Part shown: piece after piece, positions 51,662-59,538 of the stretch
Numbering within the stretch: the stretch's first letter is position 1
How the letters are laid out: each line of letters begins with the position of its first letter
NCBI GenBank assembly: GCA_027623815.1
Contig: JAQBUV010000001.1
Span: forward strand, 1-64,000
Length of the DNA: 64,000 nt
From: Casp-Chloro-G3 sp002816715
GTDB taxonomy: Bacteria; Chloroflexota; Dehalococcoidia; Lucifugimonadales; UBA3495
Reading direction: 5' to 3'
The notes under the pieces: generated by a model
Told to the model about the DNA's origin: nothing
The model's database searches: none
Seen by the model: only the letters and a program-made list of their open reading frames with translations
Program-made: the position numbers and the translations under genes

Positions 51662-53353
51662 TTGAAACTCAAAGGTTCGGAAATCATCTGCGAAAGCCTA
51701 CTGCGCGAGGGCGTTGACGTCATATTTGGGCATCCGGGCGGGGCCATCCTGCCGCTGTATGATGCCCTGTGGAGCTACCCTCAACTCAGGCACATCCTGG
51801 TGAGACACGAGCAATCGGCGGCCCACGCTGCCGACGGCTACGCCAGGATGACCGGCCGCCCCGGCGTTTGCGTCGCCACCTCTGGCCCCGGCGCGACCAA
51901 CCTGGTAACCGGCATCATGGGCGCGCGCGCCGACTCGGTGCCAATGGTAGCCATCACCGGACAGGTAGCCCGCGCCGTGTTGGGTTCGGAGGCTTTTCAG
52001 GAATGCGACATTTGCTCCATTGTCGCCGCCTGCACCAAGCGCACCTATCTGGTAATGTCGCCGCAAGACCTGGCTCCGACAATACATGAGGCGTTCCGTA
52101 CTGCGATGGAGGGCCGACCCGGGCCGGTGCTGATCGATGTACCTCGAGACGTACAGTTGGAAATGACGGAGTTCGAGTATCCGCCTATTCCTGAGTTGTC
52201 CTTGCCGCTGGTATCGGCAGAGACCTTGGAGCAAGTGCATCTGGCAGCGCGGCTGATCAACGAGGCCGAGCGTCCTGTGATCATCAGCGGGCACGGCATC
52301 CTGGCCTCGGGTGCCTCTGAGGAACTGCAGACCCTGGCCGAATCGACGGGCATCCCGGTAATCAACACTCTGCTGGGCCTGAGCGGGTTTCCCCGCAATC
52401 ATCACCTGAGCCTGGGCATGCTGGGTATGCACGGGATGTACTGGAGCAATATGGTGGTTGACCAGGCCGACCTGATAGTCGGTCTGGGCATGCGGTTTGA
52501 CGACCGAGTCACCGGTAAGGTCTCCACCTTTGCCCCTCACGCGAGAATCATTCACCTGGACATCGAACCGTCTCAGGTTGGACGCAACGTTCCGGTGGAG
52601 GTACCCTTGGTGGGCGACGCCAAAGCGATACTGCGGGCGTTACTGCCGTTGGTCAAGCATGTGGATCGTCCGGACTGGATGGGTTACATTAGCGGCCAGA
52701 AAACCGACCATCCCTCTTTGGCAATCCCACCGGCGGACGTGCTGCAACCGCAACAAGTCCTGACCGAGATGAACGAACTCTTGCAGGAAAACTCGGACAC
52801 AGTGATCGTAACCGGCGTCGGACAACATCAGATGTGGGCGGCGCAGTTCTTGTTCTTCAACAAGTTCAACACTTTCATATCCTCGGGCGGATTGGGAGCG
52901 ATGGGTTTCGAATTGCCAGCGGCGATGGGCGCACAAATCGCCCGGCCAAATGCGCCGGTCTGGGCCATAGCCGGAGACGGCGGGTTTCAAATGACCTTGC
53001 AGGAATTGGCTACCGTCGCTCAGGAAAAAATGCCCATCAAAATTGCGCTGTTCAACAACGGACACCTGGGCATGGTCAAACAGTGGCAGGAGTTGTTCTT
53101 CAACAACCATCTGAAGGAAGTGCCGATCCCAGGCCCTGACTACGTTAAATTGGCCCACGCTTACGGAATTCCTGCCAAACGGGTGGCCCATCAGGAAGAT
53201 GTGATGCCCGCGCTCCGAGAGGCTCAGGCGTATGATGGCCCGTATCTGATCGAGTTTGTGGTCAACCCGGCAGCTCACGTGTACCCAATGGTACCACCGG
53301 GTGGGGGACTCGCCGATACTCTGGAAGACCCGTTGACCACTTCCACAACCTAG
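51662..53353 (+). CDS. ilvB: Acetolactate synthase large subunit
   Basis: A 563-residue ThDP enzyme that makes 2-acetolactate or 2-aceto-2-hydroxybutyrate in valine, leucine and isoleucine synthesis. Motifs in order: DVIFGHPGGAILPLYDAL, the catalytic Glu in LVRHEQSAAHAADGYAR, GPGATNLVTGI, FQECDICSIVAACTK, and the ThDP GDGGFQMTLQELATV ending NNGHLGMVKQWQEL. The start is TTG 51662, five bases after TGGAGG and just downstream of the T-box leader. No ilvN or ilvC follows, which is unusual. Confidence 0.95.
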   Translation: MKLKGSEIICESLLREGVDVIFGHPGGAILPLYDALWSYPQLRHILVRHEQSAAHAADGYARMTGRPGVCVATSGPGATNLVTGIMGARADSVPMVAITGQVARAVLGSEAFQECDICSIVAACTKRTYLVMSPQDLAPTIHEAFRTAMEGRPGPVLIDVPRDVQLEMTEFEYPPIPELSLPLVSAETLEQVHLAARLINEAERPVIISGHGILASGASEELQTLAESTGIPVINTLLGLSGFPRNHHLSLGMLGMHGMYWSNMVVDQADLIVGLGMRFDDRVTGKVSTFAPHARIIHLDIEPSQVGRNVPVEVPLVGDAKAILRALLPLVKHVDRPDWMGYISGQKTDHPSLAIPPADVLQPQQVLTEMNELLQENSDTVIVTGVGQHQMWAAQFLFFNKFNTFISSGGLGAMGFELPAAMGAQIARPNAPVWAIAGDGGFQMTLQELATVAQEKMPIKIALFNNGHLGMVKQWQELFFNNHLKEVPIPGPDYVKLAHAYGIPAKRVAHQEDVMPALREAQAYDGPYLIEFVVNPAAHVYPMVPPGGGLADTLEDPLTTSTT

Positions 53354-53473
53354 CGGGTTGGGCTAGAATATTCCTGAATATCCCGTTTCTGGCTACCCCA
53401 TGGTACATGCCTGAGAGTACAGGTCTAAAATTTTTGATTGTACCTGCTCATTAGCGGTAAGACGGAGGAAAAC

Positions 53474-53881
53474 ATGGAGTGGGTATCTATACTAGAGGCT
53501 TCCCGCCGCCTGAACGTGTCGCAAGATATTATTCGGCGTTATGCCCGTGAGGGACGCCTGCAATCCAAGAAGGAGGTCGCTGCCCACGGAGGAACCGCCT
53601 GGGTGGTGGAACTGCCCGGAGAAGGTTGGGAGGACGACTTCAGGACTCATGTGCATGGCATCGCCGAGCGGTTGACTCCTTGGTGGTGGCCGACTTCTGA
53701 GCGTAGCGGCGAAGTGCACTACGTTGACGGTTTGGGCATCGAGGAGATTGAGGCCCTGTTTATGTGCGGCATGTTGACCGATAACATCTGGCCGGCAGTG
53801 GGACACGACAAGGCCCTGAGGTGTCCCGAATGTTTGGCAGAAGTCGAAAAACGGGGACTGCCGGTGGAGACTCGCGAATAA
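53474..53881 (+). CDS. HTH protein of unknown function (MerR/excisionase-like start)
   Basis: A 135-residue protein. Its first 40 residues (SILEASRRLNVSQDIIRRYA, REGRLQSKK) look like a MerR/excisionase helix-turn-helix. The remainder has several Trp (TPWWWPTSERSG) and a C-terminal pair of Cys (RCPECLAEVEKRG). GGAGG precedes ATG 53474. It may regulate the neighbouring ilvB but there is no direct evidence. Confidence 0.6.
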   Translation: MEWVSILEASRRLNVSQDIIRRYAREGRLQSKKEVAAHGGTAWVVELPGEGWEDDFRTHVHGIAERLTPWWWPTSERSGEVHYVDGLGIEEIEALFMCGMLTDNIWPAVGHDKALRCPECLAEVEKRGLPVETRE

Positions 53882-53915
53882 CCCTTGGGTGGGCAGAGGC
53901 TAGGACTGGCTCCAC

Positions 53916-54590
53916 TCAGGACTTTGGATTAGCTGGGGACAGTGACTGGCCCAGTTCACGGCGAGTCCGCCAGGTCACCGACTGAGACCGCCGCGTAATC
54001 TCTAGCTTGCCATGTATCGTCATGATGTGCTCTTTGACAGTGCTTTCGCTGAGCGATTCCTCGCCGGCTATTTCCGGGTCGTTTCTGCCCTGAACCACCA
54101 GTTCAAGTATCCTCTTTTCAGCCTCGGTAAGCCTTCTCTCGGCTTGCTCTTCGCTGGCGGCGCTGACTCTGGCCAGAACTCTCCTGGTGACAGTAGGGTC
54201 AAGTAGAGAAGCTCCTTCCGATACCTTGCGGATGGTGTCGAGCGTTTCAGCACAGCAGATTTCTCTAAGCAAATACCCAGAGGCCCCGGCCAGCACCGAA
54301 CCCAGGATGGCCCGGTCATCACCATGTGCCGTTAGCAATAGCACTCGAATGTCAGGGAATCGAGCGCGAATTTCCCGGCTGGCCTCGATTCCAGATCGGT
54401 CGGGAAGGTTGGTGTCGATCACTACGATATCTGGCTTCAGTTCGGCGACCTTGGCGATAGCCTCAGCGGCTGTGGAAGCTTCTCCCACTGTTTCAATGTC
54501 CCGGCGACGCGACATCAGCATGCACAAACACGCGCGCACAATATCGTGGTTTTCCACAATTAGAACCCGCAACGCCTTTTGTTCAGTCAT
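53916..54590 (-). CDS. NarL/FixJ-type response regulator, divergent receiver
   Basis: A 224-residue two-domain regulator. The receiver has the phospho-acceptor Asp in DIVVIDTNLPDRSG (D59), but the acidic pocket reads VENHDIV rather than DDH, and the conserved Lys is replaced by Arg (SGYLLREI). The C-terminal LuxR-type HTH is complete (LTEAEKRILELVVQGRND, ESLSESTVKEHIMTIHGKLE). No histidine kinase is nearby, so it is an orphan. The receiver changes suggest altered or phosphorylation-independent control. Confidence 0.85.
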   Translation of the reverse strand: MTEQKALRVLIVENHDIVRACLCMLMSRRRDIETVGEASTAAEAIAKVAELKPDIVVIDTNLPDRSGIEASREIRARFPDIRVLLLTAHGDDRAILGSVLAGASGYLLREICCAETLDTIRKVSEGASLLDPTVTRRVLARVSAASEEQAERRLTEAEKRILELVVQGRNDPEIAGEESLSESTVKEHIMTIHGKLEITRRSQSVTWRTRRELGQSLSPANPKS

Positions 54591-54764
54591 GTCCCACCCA
54601 ACTCTTTAAAGGTCTGATCCTAGTCTACCCACCAACCTGAGTATAGCATCTACCAACCGACGCCGGAAGCAGACTGGTGGCCTACGGTTTCCCCTGGTGC
54701 CAGGTTCAGGTATTATATCCTCAGTATTCCAGCCAATAAATTTACATAACGATTAGGAATTACT

Positions 54765-56324
54765 ATGTTCGATGTATTGATACAGAACGGCCGAATCATA
54801 GATGGCACCGGCCAGACCTGGTTCCGGGGCAGTATTGGAGTCACCGGCGACACCGTCAGTGTCCTGCGAGGCGACATCTCGGCGGTGGCGGCCACTAAAG
54901 TCATTGACGCCAGCGGCTACATGGTCTGCCCGGGGTTCATTGACATGCACTCGCACTCGGAGCTAATGATGCTCAGCGAACCGAAGCACGAGGCCAAGGT
55001 GCGACAGGGGGTCACTACCGAAGCAATTGGGATGGATGGCCTCTCCTATGCGCCATCTTCTCCGGCCAATCTGGAACTGCTGCTGGGCTACCTGGCCGCG
55101 GTCAACGGCACGCCTCCTCCTGACGTCCGTTGGGGCAGCGTCAAAGAATTCTTAGATTTGTTTGAAGGGCGTGCGTCTTGCAACGTGGCTTATTTCGTGC
55201 CCCACGCCGCCATCCGCGCCGAGGCGATGGGCTGGGAGGACCGCCTGCCCACTGCCGCCGAGATAGGGCGTATGCAAGAGTTGGCCCGGCAAGGGATGCG
55301 CGACGGGGCGTTTGGCTTCTCTACCGGGCTGACCTATGCCCCCGGCGCCTACAGCGACACCGATGAACTGGTGGCGGTATGCCAGGCCATCCGCGATTTG
55401 GGTGGATTCTACATGACCCACGCCCGTTACAGTCTGGGCGACCGTCTGCTGGATCCCTTCCGGGAGGCCTTGACCATTGGGCGGCTGGCTAAAGTGCCGG
55501 TGCATATTTCCCACTACCACAACCCGGTGGACGGCATGGGCGAGAAGATGGTGGCCCTGGTTGATGAAGGCCGCAACTCAGACATTGACGTAACCTTCGA
55601 TCAGTATCCCTATCCGGCGGCCAGCACCGTGCTCCACTCGCTGTTGCCCTATTGGGTGCACTCCGGTGGGCCGACGGCACTAATGCAACGGATCAAGGAC
55701 CGCCGTATCCGCGACGAGATTGGCGACTCGGTGGACCCGCAATGGGGCATGACGTTAGACCACTACATCTTTAGCCACATCAAGTCGGATAAGAACAAGG
55801 AATGGGAAGGACGTTCCCTAACCGACCTGGCAAAATCACGGGGAACTCGGATGGTAGACACCATTTGCGACCTGCTCATAGAAGAGGATTTGGAAGTGGC
55901 CTTCGTTGCCCGCACCGGCAACCCCGACAACATCCGTACCATCGTCAAGCATCCCGCGCAGATGGTCGGCTCCGACGGGCTGCTGACCGGCGGCCACCCC
56001 AACCCGCGCAGTTACGGCACTTTCCCCTACGTGCTGGGCCAGTTGGTACGCGAAGAGGGACTGCTGCAACTGGAAGAAGCGGTGCGCAAGATGAGCGCCA
56101 TTCCGGCTCAGCGTTTGGGGCTGAAAGACCGGGGAATATTGCGCGACGGTATGAAGGCCGACCTGGTGCTATTTGACCCCCAACGAGTGGCCAGCAACGC
56201 TACTTTTGACCAACCCAAGCAGTACCCGGAGGGCATCGACTATGTGATGGTCAACGGCAAGCTGGTCATCGACAATGGGGCGCACACCGGAGCGATGTCA
56301 GGGAGGGCCTTAAAGAGCCAGTAG
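54765..56324 (+). CDS. N-acyl-D-amino acid deacylase-like amidohydrolase
   Basis: A 519-residue amidohydrolase of the D-aminoacylase family. Seen are MFDVLIQNGRIIDGTG, the metal motif CPGFIDMHSHSE, a GAFGFSTGLTYAPGAYSDTD stretch, PVHISHYHNP and MVGSDGLLTGGHPNPRSYGT, ending with the usual composite beta-domain VNGKLVID. In classical D-aminoacylase a Cys bridges the metals in a GNCG motif; here it reads EAIGMDGLSYAP, so the Cys is absent. It may hydrolyse N-acyl-D-amino acids or a related amide. Confidence 0.85.
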   Translation: MFDVLIQNGRIIDGTGQTWFRGSIGVTGDTVSVLRGDISAVAATKVIDASGYMVCPGFIDMHSHSELMMLSEPKHEAKVRQGVTTEAIGMDGLSYAPSSPANLELLLGYLAAVNGTPPPDVRWGSVKEFLDLFEGRASCNVAYFVPHAAIRAEAMGWEDRLPTAAEIGRMQELARQGMRDGAFGFSTGLTYAPGAYSDTDELVAVCQAIRDLGGFYMTHARYSLGDRLLDPFREALTIGRLAKVPVHISHYHNPVDGMGEKMVALVDEGRNSDIDVTFDQYPYPAASTVLHSLLPYWVHSGGPTALMQRIKDRRIRDEIGDSVDPQWGMTLDHYIFSHIKSDKNKEWEGRSLTDLAKSRGTRMVDTICDLLIEEDLEVAFVARTGNPDNIRTIVKHPAQMVGSDGLLTGGHPNPRSYGTFPYVLGQLVREEGLLQLEEAVRKMSAIPAQRLGLKDRGILRDGMKADLVLFDPQRVASNATFDQPKQYPEGIDYVMVNGKLVIDNGAHTGAMSGRALKSQ

Positions 56325-56371
56325 CCTGTAGGCGCTTTCAGTCACGAGGAATATCGGGAGGTTCATATCTC

Positions 56372-56839
56372 ATGAACAATGAGTCAGCAAGGGTACTGGT
56401 TCCGCCTCCGCTACCGTATTTGCTTCTCTTAGGAGCCGGGATCGCAATTCACTTCCTATGGCGGCCCATCTACATTTTTCCGGTCACATGGCTAGGGCAT
56501 TCAACCGGGTGGCCATTATTACACGCCGCTGTGGCGCTACTCTTATGGGCAATTTTAACGATGCGACGTGCCGGAGAGGATGTTAGAGTAGAAAAGCCTA
56601 CCAACTCACTGGTCTCTGCGGGCCCTTACAGGTTTAGCCGGAATCCCATCTACCTGGCGTTTATCGGGGTCTATATAGCCATTGCATTGATAGTCAATTC
56701 CGTCTGGCCGTTAGCGTTTTTACCCGCAGTTATCCTGGTTATTCAATACGCAGTAATCCTGCCAGAAGAGAAATACCTGGCCCCCCGCTTAGGCGAGGAA
56801 TACCGGCAATACAGGGCCAAGGTGCGGCGGTGGGTCTAG
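56372..56839 (+). CDS. Isoprenylcysteine/phospholipid-type membrane methyltransferase
   Basis: A 155-residue integral membrane protein with about four helices. The conserved C-terminal part reads LVSAGPYRFSRNPIYLAFIG, then LPEEKYLAPRLGEEYRQYRA, the hallmark of the ICMT/PEMT family. The SAM-binding HP/NP motif is RNPIYL. GGGAGG precedes the ATG. Substrate unknown (lipid, thiol or protein). Confidence 0.85.
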   Translation: MNNESARVLVPPPLPYLLLLGAGIAIHFLWRPIYIFPVTWLGHSTGWPLLHAAVALLLWAILTMRRAGEDVRVEKPTNSLVSAGPYRFSRNPIYLAFIGVYIAIALIVNSVWPLAFLPAVILVIQYAVILPEEKYLAPRLGEEYRQYRAKVRRWV

Positions 56840-56865
56840 GATATTTTAGAATTTGCTGCGGCAGG

Positions 56866-56910
56866 GTTCACGCCGGAGCGTTGTCGGGGAGGGCGTTGAG
56901 GAGCCAGTAA
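56866..56910 (+). pseudogene. 3' stub of a second D-aminoacylase-like gene
   Basis: These 15 codons read VHAGALSGRALRSQ and a stop TAA. They match the last 14 residues of the complete gene upstream, AHTGAMSGRALKSQ, with the same stop position. At DNA level GGAGCG.TGTC.GGGAGGGC is shared. The methyltransferase gene lies between the two ends, so a second deacylase copy was probably deleted down to its tail. Confidence 0.65.
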
Positions 56911-56929
56911 TGACAGGGAGGCAGTAATT

Positions 56930-57400
56930 GTGAGTTTCTTCGATTTTTCTGCGGTTTGGGAGTACTTTGCCAGTCTTAGTCTGATTTAATGGGGTTTATT
57001 AATTGTAGTGTTACTGGCAGTATCTCTATTTGCCCTCTTCCTCCGCAAAATTAGCTCATCAAAGAGAAGAACGGTAGACAGTTGGTTACACTTTCACGAG
57101 TTGCTTTTCGGTGCATTCTTCTTGATTTTGGCGATCTTAGGTCTTATAAATACCATGCACCAAGCAGGAATAGACACCACGTTCGTTATTTTAGCTGGCC
57201 TTGCACTGATGTTGATTCTCTTTGCGAGGTGGCTAGTCAAATCTGAGGACGATAGGCATCAGAGGAGAGAAGAAGTTAAAGGCAGAGCTTCGGACCAAGC
57301 TCCTCAGTCGCAACGCGCAACCCCGCCGATTTGGGCAACCGTGGGGGTAATGGTAGGAGTATCTGCGCTGGTTCTGATGCGGCGAACAAAGACGTCTTAA
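56930..57400 (+). pseudogene. Small membrane protein with an early internal TAA
   Basis: A frame starting GTG 56930 (GGGAGG nine bases upstream) reads SFFDFSAVWEYFASLSLI, hits a TAA at 56987, then continues in the same frame as WGLLIVVLLAVSLFALFLRK to a stop at 57400. The part after the stop has three hydrophobic helices, a charged stretch and a last helix (ATVGVMVGVSALVLMRR). Translation could also begin at GTG 57008, giving 130 residues without a ribosome binding site. Family not recognised. Confidence 0.55.
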
Positions 57401-57402
57401 AA

Positions 57403-57437
57403 GCAGAAGAGGCGGGTTTTAGACCCGCCCCTTCTGC
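57403..57437. terminator. Bidirectional hairpin between convergent genes
   Basis: GCAGAAG and CTTCTGC enclose GGCGGGT and ACCCGCC around TTTAG, with a single A/C mismatch between the two stems. It lies between convergent genes (ends at 57400 and 57465) and so can serve both. Confidence 0.75.
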
Positions 57438-57464
57438 GCTAAGTTTTGCCGGTTAGGAACTAAA

Positions 57465-58229
57465 CTACCGCCCCTTCCAGACCGGGGCGCGCTTCTCGGC
57501 GAAGGCTTTTACACCCTCGGCGGCGTCCTCGGTGTGCAGCACCACGTCGCGCTTCAACTGAGCGAAGGCCACTCGACGTTCCAAATCCATCGCCGCGCCC
57601 ATGATGGATGACTCCTTGATCGCCGCCAGCGACAGGGGAGCGTTCGCTACGATCTTCTGAGCGATTTCCACCGCCCGGGGCATCACCTCTTCCGGCGCAA
57701 CCACATGGTTGACCAGCATCAATTCGTGGGCGCGGTTGGCGTCAATGAAGTCGCCGGTGAACAGTATTTCGAAGGCGATGTTCTTGGGCAGAATCTGGGC
57801 CAGCAGAGCCGGGCCGCTGACCGATGATATGCCCCGCTTCACCTGAGGCCAGCCGAACTTAGCTTCGCTAGAGGCGATGCGGATGTCGCTGCCCAGGGCC
57901 AAGCCACACCCCTGAGCCAGACAAATACCATTGATGGCGGCGATGATGGGCTTCCAAATGTTAGACTGCACCACGTACAGGTCGCCGGTGCTGGGGCCCT
58001 CATTGGCGCGGGCGTTAGCCATCGCTACCAGGTCATGTCCGGTGGAGAAGGCGCGACCGCTGCCGGTGACGATGGCGCAGCGGACTTCGGGGTTGTGCTT
58101 CACGTCCTGGAACGAGTCCCACAGAATCTGGCGCATCTCCGGGTTAATGGCGTTCAGCTTCTCCGGTCGGTTCAGGGTGATATAGGCAATGCCATCTTTA
58201 ATTTCGTATAAAGCTTCTGCTTCGGGCAA
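57465..58229 (-). CDS. Enoyl-CoA hydratase/isomerase family protein
   Basis: A 254-residue crotonase-fold protein. Seen are IAYITLNRPEKLNAINPEMR, the oxyanion-hole GRAFSTGHDLVAM, and INGICLAQGCGLALGSDIRI followed by AKFGWPQVKRGISS. The product hydrates, isomerises or hydrolyses an acyl-CoA. The start is TTG 58229 with AGGAGGG about eight bases upstream. Two CoA-transferase genes directly upstream on the same strand suggest an operon handling one CoA thioester. Confidence 0.9.
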   Translation of the reverse strand: MPEAEALYEIKDGIAYITLNRPEKLNAINPEMRQILWDSFQDVKHNPEVRCAIVTGSGRAFSTGHDLVAMANARANEGPSTGDLYVVQSNIWKPIIAAINGICLAQGCGLALGSDIRIASSEAKFGWPQVKRGISSVSGPALLAQILPKNIAFEILFTGDFIDANRAHELMLVNHVVAPEEVMPRAVEIAQKIVANAPLSLAAIKESSIMGAAMDLERRVAFAQLKRDVVLHTEDAAEGVKAFAEKRAPVWKGR

Positions 58230-58263
58230 AGTGATCCCTCCTGCGAGTGTTTTCTTGATTGTC

Positions 58264-59538
58264 TCAGATAATTCGTGATCCGGTGGGTTTGGTTCCGATC
58301 ACGCCGTCTTGTTCCAGTTCGATAATCTCCTGGTCGGTCAATCCCAGCAACTGGCTATAAATCTGGTGATTGTGCTGTCCCAACGTGGGTGAAGGCCAGT
58401 GCACCTGCCCCGGCGTCTCTGACATCCGCCAGGCAAACCCAGGATACCACTTTGGCCCCACCTGGGAGTGGTTAACTTCGTTGAAAGTGTGCCGGTCTCG
58501 ATAGTGGGGGTCTTGCAGCAAGTCCGGCCCGCGCAGCACCGGCCCGGCCGGGATGCCTTGCTCCTGTAATTGCTGGGTAATCTGGTACATCTCCCGACTA
58601 GCCGTCCAGGCCCCGATGATGTCGTCCAGTTCATCTTGATTCTGAAGGCGGGCCTCCAAAGTCGCGTAACGCGCGTCGGCGGCTAATTCAGGATGCCCGG
58701 TGGCCTCCGCCAGTCTCGCCCACTCGTCATCGGAAGTGACGGCGATGGTCACCCAGCGGTCTTCGCCAGCGCAGGGGTAGGTGTTGTGCGGGGCAAAGTG
58801 GGTCGATCGGTTGCCCATGCGCTCCGGTTCTTGGCCGGTCATCTGATAGGCCAAGACTTCGCCGCCAATCAGCGACACCGCCGATTCTTGCTGGGAAACA
58901 TCAACAAACATCCCCTCGCCAGTGCGCTTGCGGTAGCGCAGGGCCGCCAGCACCACCCCAGCGGCGTGGGAGCCAGTGATCGGGTCGCCGTGGTTGATGC
59001 CCGACTTCATTGGCCCTTCATCGCGGTAGCCAGTCATGTGGGCCATGCCGCAAAGCTGCTCCTGGCCAATACCGTAGGCGACATAACTCTGCCAGGGGCC
59101 GCTGTTGCCGAAGGCCGGCATGGAAACGTAAATTAGGTCGGGGCGGATTTTCTTCAAAACTTCGTAGGTGTACCCCAACCGCTCCAGAGTCCCCTGGCGG
59201 AAGTTCTCCACCACTACGTCGCTGATCGACACCAGCTGCTCAAAGACTTTGCGCCCGGCCTCGTGGGTCAGTTCCAGCGTAATGCCGTACTTGCTCATGT
59301 GCAGGCAGTTGAACCAACCGTTGCGGTTCCAGGGTTCCTCGCCCGGGTCGGCATCTGGATAGGCGGCGATGCCCGGGGCGGGAGTCACCGGGCCTCGGTG
59401 GGAGTCATAAACACGGAGCGACTCCATTTTCACGATTTCAGCGCCCATGTCAGCCAGCAATTTGGTGCAGTAAGGGCCAGCCCAAATGCGGGACAAGTCC
59501 AAGACGCGGTAGTTCTTCAGCGGTTGAGGGGCGGTCAC
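58264..59538 (-). CDS. CaiB/BaiF CoA-transferase (downstream of pair)
   Basis: A 424-residue family III CoA-transferase: NYRVLDLSRIWAGPYCTKLL, VVVENFRQGTLERLGYTYEV, LIYVSMPAFGNSGPW, and GDPITGSHAAGVVLAAL with the Asp region. GTG 59538 immediately follows the TAG of the preceding gene, so its translation is coupled. Together with the next gene it may form a heteromeric or sequential pair, as in some carnitine and benzylsuccinate systems. Confidence 0.85.
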   Translation of the reverse strand: MTAPQPLKNYRVLDLSRIWAGPYCTKLLADMGAEIVKMESLRVYDSHRGPVTPAPGIAAYPDADPGEEPWNRNGWFNCLHMSKYGITLELTHEAGRKVFEQLVSISDVVVENFRQGTLERLGYTYEVLKKIRPDLIYVSMPAFGNSGPWQSYVAYGIGQEQLCGMAHMTGYRDEGPMKSGINHGDPITGSHAAGVVLAALRYRKRTGEGMFVDVSQQESAVSLIGGEVLAYQMTGQEPERMGNRSTHFAPHNTYPCAGEDRWVTIAVTSDDEWARLAEATGHPELAADARYATLEARLQNQDELDDIIGAWTASREMYQITQQLQEQGIPAGPVLRGPDLLQDPHYRDRHTFNEVNHSQVGPKWYPGFAWRMSETPGQVHWPSPTLGQHNHQIYSQLLGLTDQEIIELEQDGVIGTKPTGSRII

